From the NCBI GenBank assembly GCA_025929155.1, contig JAICMR010000024.1:1-32173 (forward strand): a DNA stretch of 32,173 nt. The letters are read 5' to 3'. Positions within the stretch are counted from its first letter, which is position 1. Every line of letters begins with the position of its first letter. The notes beneath the pieces were generated by a model, which was not told the origin of the DNA, made no database searches, and was given only the letters and a program-made list of their open reading frames with translations. This DNA is from Chthoniobacterales bacterium. Lineage in GTDB: Bacteria; Verrucomicrobiota; Verrucomicrobiia; Chthoniobacterales; UBA10450. Positions 25,893-32,173 of the stretch are shown piece after piece. The position numbers and the translations under genes are program-made.

Positions 25893-27611
25893 ATGCCTAA
25901 CGATCCGCAATCTCCACTGGTGAACGTCCAGATCAACGGCGTCTGGCATCAGTTTCCGAAAGGAACGCGGCTAATCGAAGCCTGCGAGCAGGCCGGAAGT
26001 TTTGTGCCGCGCTACTGCTATCACAAGAAGCTCTCCTCGCCCGGGAATTGCCGGATGTGCCTGATCGAGATGGGCATGCCGAAGATGGGTCCCGATCGTA
26101 AGCCGGTCCTTGGCCCCGATGGCAGGCCTGAAATCAACTGGATGCCGCGTCCGCAGATTTGTTGCGCCACCGATGTTTCCGAAGGCCAGGCCGTGCGCAC
26201 CAATTCTCCGCTGGTGGAACAATGCCGGCGCGGGGTGCTCGAATTTCTCCTCATCAATCACCCGCTCGATTGCCCGATCTGCGACCAGGCGGGCGAGTGT
26301 CCGCTGCAGGAATTCAGCGTGGAATACGGCCGCCAGGATTCGCGTTTTTTGGAGAACAAAGTGAAGAAGCCGAAGCAGGTCGAACTGGGCCCGCGGGTCA
26401 CGCTCGACGACGAACGCTGCATTCTCTGTTCGCGCTGCATTCGTTTCTGCCAGGAGATCGCAGACGATGACGTGCTCGGCTTCGTCGACCGCGGCAGTTA
26501 CACCACGCTGACGGCGCACCCGGGCGTGCGGCTGGAGAATAACTACTCGCTCAACACCGTTGATATTTGCCCGGTTGGCGCGCTGACCTCGACGGATTTT
26601 CGTTTCAAGATGCGCGTCTGGTTCCTCAAGGAAACGAAGAGCTTTTGCACCAGCTGCGCGACGGGTTGCAACACGATCATCGGGACGCGGGAGGACGCGA
26701 TTTACCGCCAGACTCCTCGCGAGAACGATGCCGTGAATTCCTGCTGGATGTGCGACTACGGCCGTTTGAATTTCGATTACCTCCAGAGCGGTCGCCGGTT
26801 ACTCGAACCGCTCGTGCGGGACGCGCTCCGTCTGCAACCGACCACGTGGACGAAAGCAATGCAGAGTGCGATAGCGTTGCTGCGTCCCTTCGTCGGCCGG
26901 CAGATCGCGATTCTCGCTTCCGGTCGAATGACAAACGAAGAACTTTGGCTGACCTCGCGACTGGCGAAGTCGTTAGGCGTAACGCTGGTTGACATCGTCC
27001 CGCGGAACGGCCCCGGTGACGACATTCTGCTCAGCACCGACCGCAATCCGAATACGAGCGGCGCGCGGCTGCTCGGTGTCGCCTCGCCGTCGGGCGCTGT
27101 CCTGGGAGAGATCAAAGAGGCGGTCTCATCCGGTCAAATTCAGGCGCTGATCTCGTTAGGCGAAAATCCGCTGCATTGCGGGATAACGGCCGAACAACTG
27201 GCGCGGCTGCCGGCTTACATCGTGATGGATTTGATCGAGAACGAATCTACTTCCCGCGCTCACGTGGTCCTGCCCTCGTTCGGCTTCGCCGAGAAGCGCG
27301 GGTCGATGATCAACGGCAAAGGCCGCCTGCAACGTCTCAACCGCGCAGTTCGCGGCCCCGGCCTGGCGCGCGATGATTGGGAGATTTTGCGCGATCTTTT
27401 GCAGGCGAACTCGAGTGAGAACGAGATCCGCACGATCGAAGACGTCTTCCACGAGATGAGCGCAGCGGTGCCGGAACTAAATGGCCTGACGCTCAGCCGG
27501 ATCAGCGATCTCGGCGTGCAGGTCTTGAATATCGACAAATCGCCCGACGCCCCGGGTGAGCCTTCCGAACAAAAAGTGCGCGAGCGCGAGAAGGAGAAGC
27601 ACCCGCAATGA
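25893..27611 (+). CDS. nuoG: NADH-quinone oxidoreductase subunit G
   Basis: A 572-residue iron-sulfur subunit of the peripheral arm. The N1b 2Fe-2S ligands are C42, C53, C56 and C90 or C91. H123, C127, C130 and C136 (HPLDCPICDQAGECPLQEF) hold N5. C176, C179, C182 and C226 (CILCSRCIRFC...DICPVGAL) hold N4. C252, C255, C259 and C287 would hold the optional N7 cluster. A shortened molybdopterin-oxidoreductase-like domain follows (about 300-530). The start ATG overlaps a motif copy (25895-25903), so the protein begins MPND. Further copies at 26970 and 27153 read SLG. Confidence 0.96.
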   Translation: MPNDPQSPLVNVQINGVWHQFPKGTRLIEACEQAGSFVPRYCYHKKLSSPGNCRMCLIEMGMPKMGPDRKPVLGPDGRPEINWMPRPQICCATDVSEGQAVRTNSPLVEQCRRGVLEFLLINHPLDCPICDQAGECPLQEFSVEYGRQDSRFLENKVKKPKQVELGPRVTLDDERCILCSRCIRFCQEIADDDVLGFVDRGSYTTLTAHPGVRLENNYSLNTVDICPVGALTSTDFRFKMRVWFLKETKSFCTSCATGCNTIIGTREDAIYRQTPRENDAVNSCWMCDYGRLNFDYLQSGRRLLEPLVRDALRLQPTTWTKAMQSAIALLRPFVGRQIAILASGRMTNEELWLTSRLAKSLGVTLVDIVPRNGPGDDILLSTDRNPNTSGARLLGVASPSGAVLGEIKEAVSSGQIQALISLGENPLHCGITAEQLARLPAYIVMDLIENESTSRAHVVLPSFGFAEKRGSMINGKGRLQRLNRAVRGPGLARDDWEILRDLLQANSSENEIRTIEDVFHEMSAAVPELNGLTLSRISDLGVQVLNIDKSPDAPGEPSEQKVREREKEKHPQ

Positions 27612-27793
27612 AATCGCGCGCGAGATCGACAATGCCGAGGAGCGCACGCGCCTCGCGTCCCGGCGGTAGCGCCCTGGCGATCGTGAATTTTCCGTTCGCT
27701 CCGGCCGCTCAGAGTCTTTCGCGACGTGGCCTAAACAGCAGGCGAGGGCGTGTGCTTGCCCGAATTCCGGCGTCGCGCGCTAGCTCCATATGA
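27608..27793 (+). CDS. possible 61-residue ORF between nuoG and nuoH
   Basis: The frame starts in an ATGA overlap with the nuoG stop and ends in an ATGA overlap with the nuoH start, an arrangement typical of coupled genes. The product (MKSRARSTMPRSARASRPGG..., Arg/Ser/Ala-rich) resembles no family I know and reads like translated spacer. It may be a chance frame, or a remnant. Confidence 0.25.
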   Translation: MKSRARSTMPRSARASRPGGSALAIVNFPFAPAAQSLSRRGLNSRRGRVLARIPASRASSI

Positions 27794-28899
27794 CTTTCCT
27801 CGTCCTCACCTCGCTGCTGAAGATCATCGGGATCGTGTTCCTGATTATCCTGCCGATGGTCTCCTACGCAGTTTATGCGGAACGCCGAGTCAGCGCGTTG
27901 ATCCAGGACCGGCTCGGGCCGAATCGGGTCGGCCCGGCGGGACTTTTTCAGCCGATTGCCGACGCGATGAAGTTCATCCTCAAGGAAGACTTTACGCCGG
28001 CGCACGTGAACAAGTTTTATTACTGGCTCGCGCCCGGGCTGGCGATGGTACCAGCGATCCTCACGATCGCGGTCGTGCCGTTCGGCAGCTCATTGTTAGG
28101 TGTGCCCATGGTCATCGCCGATATCAACGTCGGCGTCCTCTATGTCTTCGCCATCTCCTCGTTAGGCGTATATGGCATCGTGATCGCCGGCTGGTCATCG
28201 AACTCGAAATATTCCTTCCTCGGCGGCGTGCGCTCGAGCTCCCAGATGATCTCTTACGAGCTCTCGTTAGGCCTTTCCGTCATCCCGATTTTCCTCCTCG
28301 TCGGGCAGCTCCGGCTCACGACGATTGTCCGGTATCAGATCGAGCACGGCTGGATGATCGCGCCCTTTCTCGGCGACCCGACCAACATTTGGAAATGGCT
28401 CCTCACAATCCCGATGGTCATCTCTTTCGTTGTATTTATGATCGCGATTTTCGCGGAGACAAACCGGCTGCCCTTCGATCTGCCGGAAGCGGAGCAGGAG
28501 CTGGTGGGCGGTTATCACACCGAATATTCCTCGATGAAATTCGCCCTTTTCTTTCTCGGCGAATACGCGGCGATGATCACCGGCTCCGCCATCATCGTGA
28601 CCCTCTTTCTCGGCGGCTGGCATTTGCCGATCCCGTGGTGGAGTCAGGCGGATGGTTTCCATTGGCTCCTGATCACCGGTTCGTTAGGCGGATGGCTTGG
28701 GGTGCTCGCTGGCCTCTTTAATATCGTCGTGTTCTTCACCAAGGTCGCGCTCCTGCTCCTCTTTTTTATGTGGGTGCGGTGGACGCTGCCGCGGTTTCGC
28801 TACGACCAGCTCATGCGGCTGGGCTGGGTTTTCTTTTTTGAGATTGCGCTCGTGAACATCTTCCTGGCCGCGATCATCGTGGCTTACATGCCGAAGTAG
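27790..28899 (+). CDS. nuoH: NADH-quinone oxidoreductase subunit H
   Basis: A 369-residue membrane subunit that joins the peripheral and membrane arms and helps form the quinone channel. It has about eight or nine hydrophobic helices and the family motifs ERRVSALIQDRLGPNRVGPAGLFQPIADAMKFILKED and AETNRLPFDLPEAEQELVGGYHTEYSSMKFALFFLGEYA. No strong Shine-Dalgarno is seen before ATG 27790, but the N-terminus fits. Three exact motif copies (28159, 28264, 28681) all encode SLG. Confidence 0.97.
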   Translation: MTFLVLTSLLKIIGIVFLIILPMVSYAVYAERRVSALIQDRLGPNRVGPAGLFQPIADAMKFILKEDFTPAHVNKFYYWLAPGLAMVPAILTIAVVPFGSSLLGVPMVIADINVGVLYVFAISSLGVYGIVIAGWSSNSKYSFLGGVRSSSQMISYELSLGLSVIPIFLLVGQLRLTTIVRYQIEHGWMIAPFLGDPTNIWKWLLTIPMVISFVVFMIAIFAETNRLPFDLPEAEQELVGGYHTEYSSMKFALFFLGEYAAMITGSAIIVTLFLGGWHLPIPWWSQADGFHWLLITGSLGGWLGVLAGLFNIVVFFTKVALLLLFFMWVRWTLPRFRYDQLMRLGWVFFFEIALVNIFLAAIIVAYMPK

Positions 28900-29000
28900 C
28901 TGATGAATCAGGAAAACAGGAAAGGAAAAAGAATGAATCAGAATGGTGAAGTTTCCGTTTCCGTCCCTGCTTTCCTGCTTTCTTCGGTCATCATTTAACC

Positions 29001-29531
29001 ATGGCGATTACGGTTCGACGCCCAAATTTGACCTGGTCGGAGAAGGTTTACCTGCCGGAAATCTTCCGGGGCATGGTCATCACGCTGCGGCACTTCAAAA
29101 ACATGCTGGTCGGCCGCACGAAGGTGACGATGCAATACCCGGAGCAGAAATGGGACGATCACATGCCCGAGCACTACCGCGGCGCGCCTACACTGATCAA
29201 AGATGAACGCGATCGGGTCCGCTGCGTCGCCTGTCAGCTCTGCGAATTCATCTGTCCGCCGCGCGCGATCAAGATCGTGCCGGGGGAGATCGCGGCCGGC
29301 GATCGCTTCGCCAAAGTGGAGAAATATCCCGAGGAATTCGACATCGACATGATCCGCTGCATCTACTGCGGGATGTGCGAAGAGGTCTGCCCGGAACAGG
29401 CGATTTTCCTGCGAAAAGATTACGCCATCACCGGATTCACGCGGGCCGACATGGTGCACAACAAGCAGAAGCTGATTGAGCTTGGCGGGACGCTGCACGG
29501 GCTGGTTTTGAAATGGAACGAAAAGAAATGA
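29001..29531 (+). CDS. nuoI: NADH-quinone oxidoreductase subunit I
   Basis: A 176-residue subunit carrying two 4Fe-4S clusters (N6a and N6b) that pass electrons to NuoB. The ligands are C75, C78, C81 and C85 (CVACQLCEFICP), and C120, C123, C126 and C130 (CIYCGMCEEVCP). The N-terminal amphipathic helix GMVITLRHFKNMLVGR and the PEQKW region are as in other NuoI proteins. The 101-base gap after nuoH is A-rich and holds nothing recognised. Confidence 0.97.
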   Translation: MAITVRRPNLTWSEKVYLPEIFRGMVITLRHFKNMLVGRTKVTMQYPEQKWDDHMPEHYRGAPTLIKDERDRVRCVACQLCEFICPPRAIKIVPGEIAAGDRFAKVEKYPEEFDIDMIRCIYCGMCEEVCPEQAIFLRKDYAITGFTRADMVHNKQKLIELGGTLHGLVLKWNEKK

Positions 29532-29543
29532 GGACGTCAATTC

Positions 29544-29601
29544 GTCATCCCAAGCAGAGCCGAGGGCTCCGCTTCGGTCCCTGCGCTCCGCTCCGGATGA
29601 C
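29544..29601. repeat. intergenic imperfect palindrome followed by T run
   Basis: GTCATCC at 29544-29550 pairs with GGATGAC at 29595-29601, around a GC-rich centre with further self-complementarity (GAGGGCTCC, GCTCCGCTCC). Then comes AACGTTTTT. It could act as an attenuator or RNA-processing hairpin between nuoI and nuoJ. It resembles the dispersed repeats at 3262, 18825 and 30586. Confidence 0.5.
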
Positions 29602-29605
29602 AACG

Positions 29606-29648
29606 TTTTTGCCTAACGAAAGGCCGAGCGCGCTTTTTGCCTAACGAA
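29606..29648 (+). repeat. tandem pair of extended GCCTAACGA motif
   Basis: TTTTTGCCTAACGAA occurs at 29606-29620 and again at 29634-29648, 28 bases apart and in the same orientation, ending just before the nuoJ ATG at 29651. This is the only place where two exact 9-mers lie so close, and both are intergenic. Confidence 0.75.
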
Positions 29649-29650
29649 TC

Positions 29651-30154
29651 ATGTCGCCGTTCTTCTTCTGGTTCTTCTCCGCGCTGATGCTGTTCTTCGG
29701 CGCAGCCGTCGTCCTCAATCGCAACCCGGTTGCAAGCGCGCTCAGCCTGGTCGTTTCGTTTCTCGGACTCGCCGCACTTTTCATGACGCTCGATGCCTTC
29801 TTTATCGGCATCATTCAGGTGCTGGTTTACGCGGGCGCGGTCATGGTGCTCTTCCTTTTCATCATCATGCTGCTTGATCTGCACGCGGAAGAACGGCGCC
29901 GGACCAACGTCGTTACCTTCATCGGCGGCGCGGCGGTTGCCATCGTATTTTTCGGGCAGCTTTATCTCGTGATCACCCACTTGCGGCAGGCGAAGCTGCC
30001 TTTTCCCGCTTTGCCCGCGAGCCATCCCGACGATGTCCGCAGCGTCGGCCTGCTCCTTTTTGGAAATTACAACCTGCCGTTCCAGATCATCGCGGTGCTC
30101 ATCCTGGTGGCGACGATCGGCGTGATCGTATTGAGCAAGCGCGAGCTGCGGTAA
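29651..30154 (+). CDS. nuoJ: NADH-quinone oxidoreductase subunit J
   Basis: A 167-residue membrane subunit with five hydrophobic helices. The third contains the family's YAGAVMVLFLFIIMLLDL, which carries the pi-bulge region of the proton path. The conserved NPVASALSLV precedes it. The start at 29651 directly follows the tandem motif pair. nuoK begins 3 bases after the stop. Confidence 0.95.
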   Translation: MSPFFFWFFSALMLFFGAAVVLNRNPVASALSLVVSFLGLAALFMTLDAFFIGIIQVLVYAGAVMVLFLFIIMLLDLHAEERRRTNVVTFIGGAAVAIVFFGQLYLVITHLRQAKLPFPALPASHPDDVRSVGLLLFGNYNLPFQIIAVLILVATIGVIVLSKRELR

Positions 30155-30157
30155 GCA

Positions 30158-30478
30158 ATGATCACCCTGGGCGACTACCTTTTTGTGAGCGGCCTGCTCT
30201 TCACGCTGGGGTTCGCGGGCGTGCTGTTGCGGCGAAACATCATCATTATCTTCATGTCGCTCGAGCTGATGCTAAATGCGGCGAATCTTTCGCTTGTCGC
30301 CTTTTCCCGGTTTCGCGTTGACGGGTCCGGATTGCCTAGCTATCACGCGCAGGTTTTCGTTTTCTTCATTATCACGGTGGCGGCGGCCGAGGTTGCGGTC
30401 GGTCTCGCGGTAATTGTCGCACTCTATCGGGCGCGACGGACGACTCACGTTGAGGACATCAATAGCTTGAGGTTTTGA
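30158..30478 (+). CDS. nuoK: NADH-quinone oxidoreductase subunit K
   Basis: A 106-residue, three-helix membrane subunit. The conserved Glu in the second helix ([19 protein letters not shown]) and the one in the third ([17 protein letters not shown]) are both present; they belong to the antiporter-like proton path. The length and arrangement are normal for NuoK. Confidence 0.96.
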   Translation: MITLGDYLFVSGLLFTLGFAGVLLRRNIIIIFMSLELMLNAANLSLVAFSRFRVDGSGLPSYHAQVFVFFIITVAAAEVAVGLAVIVALYRARRTTHVEDINSLRF

Positions 30479-30585
30479 AATGAACGGACGTTCACATCAT
30501 CAACCCGAGTGGAACCGGAGGTGGAGTCGAGGGATCCGGTCGCGCTGTTGGAGAGCTGTGGAGCGAGCTTCCCGGCCGTTCCACG

Positions 30586-30622
30586 GGATCCTTCGACTCG
30601 GCCGCGCTTCGCTCAGGATGAC
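30586..30622 (-). repeat. dispersed intergenic imperfect palindrome, copy 3
   Basis: The element runs from GGATCCTTCGACTCG (30586-30600) to CTTCGCTCAGGATGAC (30607-30622), almost the same as copy 2. It lies in the 153-base gap between nuoK and nuoL, just before the nuoL ATG at 30632. Confidence 0.65.
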
Positions 30623-30631
30623 CGAGTAATT

Positions 30632-32173
30632 ATGCTTCCCTGGCTCGCACTGCTTCTTCCGCTCGCTTCCGCGTTCGTCATCATGATCGCGACGCGGTCA
30701 CTGCGTTCGGTGAGCGCTTACATTTCCGTCGCGGCAGTTCTGGGCAGTTTTGTTTGCGCCTGCTTCATTTTCCTCGGCGGAACCTCCGCTGCGGCCACGG
30801 TTTCGTGGATCGATCTCGGCGCGAGCTTTCGCGTTCCGCTTGGCCTGACGCTCGACCCGCTCAGTCGCTCGATGCTTTTCATGGTGACCGGGGTCGGGTC
30901 GCTCATTCACATCTACTCGTTAGGCTACATGCGCGACGACGAGGGAAAATCGCGATATTTCGCCGGGCTCTCGCTCTTCGTGTTCGCGATGCTCGGGATC
31001 GTTTTCGCGAATAATTTCGTCATGATTTTCATCTTTTGGGAGCTGGTCGGGGTCAGCTCTTATTTGCTGATCGGCCATTGGTTCGAGCGCCCGTCGGCGG
31101 CTAATGCGGCCAAAAAGGCATTCATCACCAATCGTGTCGGCGACTTCGGATTCATGCTTGGAATCCTGATGGTCTGGACGGCCACCGGCTCGTTCGTGTT
31201 CGTTGATTCGGCAAAGGGTATGGCCGGTTTTGCGGGTCATAGCGGTTACCTGACGGCTGCGGCGCTCCTTGTGTTTTGCGGTGCGGTCGGGAAGTCGGCG
31301 CAATTCCCACTCCACGTCTGGCTGCCCGACGCGATGGAAGGTCCGACGCCCGTTTCGGCCTTGATCCATGCGGCGACGATGGTGGCGGCGGGAGTTTACA
31401 TGCTCGTGCGCGTCGGATTTCTGATCGCAGCGTCACCCGCCGCGCTCGATGTCATCGCGTGGATCGGCACGATTACCGCGGTGCTCGCGGCCTTGATGGC
31501 GACACAGCAAAACGACATCAAGCGCGTCCTGGCCTACTCCACGATCTCGCAACTCGGCTACATGGTCATGGCGGTCGGCCTTGCTTCTGGCGAGGCGGCG
31601 ATGTTCCACCTTTTCACGCACGCTGCCTTCAAGGCGCTGCTTTTCCTTGGGTCCGGCTCGCTCATTTACATGCTCCATCACGAGCAGGACATGTGGCGGA
31701 TGGGCGAGCAGTGGAAGCGAATGCCGCTGACTTGCCTGACGTTTCTGATCGGCACACTGGCGCTGATCGGCTTTCCCGGATCGAGTGGCTTCTTCAGCAA
31801 AGATGCGATCCTGGTGCTCGCGTATGAGCGCAACTTTCCGGTTTTCGTGGTTGGCGCTTTCACGGCGCTGTTGACGGCGTTTTACATGACGCGGCTCGTC
31901 GTGGTGGTGTTCTTCGGCCGGCCGCGGAGCGACCACGCGGCGCGCAGCGGCGAATCACCCGCGGTGATGGTGATCCCGATGCTCCTGCTCAGCATCCCGG
32001 CAGCGATCGGTGGCTTTGGGTTCTTCGCGCGGCGGTTTCTGGTTTTGCCTAACGAAGGTGCGCCAGTCGTGGCGGTGCCGATCATCGCTCTGGTCTGCCT
32101 CGTGGTCGGCGCCGGAAGCGCGATTTTCCTTTATCGCGGTCGCACCAGCGAACCGCTCGGCATCGCCTTCTTC
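30632..32173 (+). CDS. nuoL: NADH-quinone oxidoreductase subunit L (cut by window edge)
   Basis: The frame starts at ATG 30632 (MLPWLALLLPLASAFVIM) and is open for 514 codons to the window end. It is an antiporter-like proton-pumping subunit. HIYSLGYMRDDEGKSRYFAGLSLFVFAMLGIVFANNFVMIFIFWELVGVSSYLLIGHWF contains the key Glu of helix 5, and KKAFITNRVGDFGFMLG and SAQFPLHVWLPDAMEGPTPVSALIHAATMVAAGVYMLVR follow. About 100 residues of the C-terminus, including part of the lateral helix, lie outside. Motif copies lie at 30917 (SLG) and 32047 (PNE). Confidence 0.95.
   Translation, partial: MLPWLALLLPLASAFVIMIATRSLRSVSAYISVAAVLGSFVCACFIFLGGTSAAATVSWIDLGASFRVPLGLTLDPLSRSMLFMVTGVGSLIHIYSLGYMRDDEGKSRYFAGLSLFVFAMLGIVFANNFVMIFIFWELVGVSSYLLIGHWFERPSAANAAKKAFITNRVGDFGFMLGILMVWTATGSFVFVDSAKGMAGFAGHSGYLTAAALLVFCGAVGKSAQFPLHVWLPDAMEGPTPVSALIHAATMVAAGVYMLVRVGFLIAASPAALDVIAWIGTITAVLAALMATQQNDIKRVLAYSTISQLGYMVMAVGLASGEAAMFHLFTHAAFKALLFLGSGSLIYMLHHEQDMWRMGEQWKRMPLTCLTFLIGTLALIGFPGSSGFFSKDAILVLAYERNFPVFVVGAFTALLTAFYMTRLVVVVFFGRPRSDHAARSGESPAVMVIPMLLLSIPAAIGGFGFFARRFLVLPNEGAPVVAVPIIALVCLVVGAGSAIFLYRGRTSEPLGIAFF

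Overview
The window reads as GC-rich chromosomal DNA from a Gram-negative bacterium, most likely a member of the Verrucomicrobia (Chthoniobacterales/Spartobacteria-like). The grounds are a complex I cluster with a fused NuoE-NuoF, a TIGR03790-family gene, a degenerate PEP-CTERM-like protein, a heptosyltransferase of the LPS type, and the general protein style. The lineage is an inference from memory of these families. No rRNA, tRNA, CRISPR array or transposase was recognised.

Layout. 1-1167 (minus): end of an ABC export operon (permease cut by the window edge, then ATPase). 1305-3211 (plus): two overlapping genes for exported proteins, the second a probable outer-membrane barrel. 3454-3858: a VOC/glyoxalase-fold protein. 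4011-4859 (minus): an exported alpha/beta hydrolase. 5175-9673 (minus): GT9 heptosyltransferase, metallophosphoesterase, TPR-like protein, ABC-2 permease and ABC ATPase. 9990-10265: acylphosphatase. 10439-12260 (minus): a tightly packed operon of three exported proteins. 12507-13019: a PEP-CTERM-like remnant. 13130-15841: a 903-residue phosphodiesterase-TPR-sulfotransferase fusion. 15995-16948: an MscS channel. 17157-18775: eno and an ftsB-like gene. 18815-20459 (minus): a TIGR03790 gene broken by about six small frameshifts. 20456-21268 (minus): a PhnP-like metallo-hydrolase. 21811 to the end (plus): a complex I operon nuoD, two BamE-like lipoproteins, nuoEF, a GxxExxY gene, nuoG, nuoH, nuoI, nuoJ, nuoK and nuoL (cut by the window edge). 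nuoA, nuoB and nuoC are not upstream of nuoD here.

The most striking signal is not a gene. The 9-mer TCGTTAGGC (reverse complement GCCTAACGA) occurs exactly 30 times in 32 kb, against about 0.25 expected by chance over both strands. Five more sites match the first 8 bases. It lies on both strands, about one per kb, mostly inside genes, in every reading frame that avoids a stop. It has the density and scatter of the DNA uptake sequences of Neisseria and Haemophilus. A dispersed uptake, recombination or chromosome-organising signal is the favoured, unproven reading.

Other notable points: NuoF has lost about 70 residues in frame, including the glycine-rich FMN/NADH-binding segment; the nuo operon carries three non-nuo genes; and a second dispersed repeat, an imperfect palindrome ending in GGATC(C) and ATGAC-type arms, lies in intergenic spaces.
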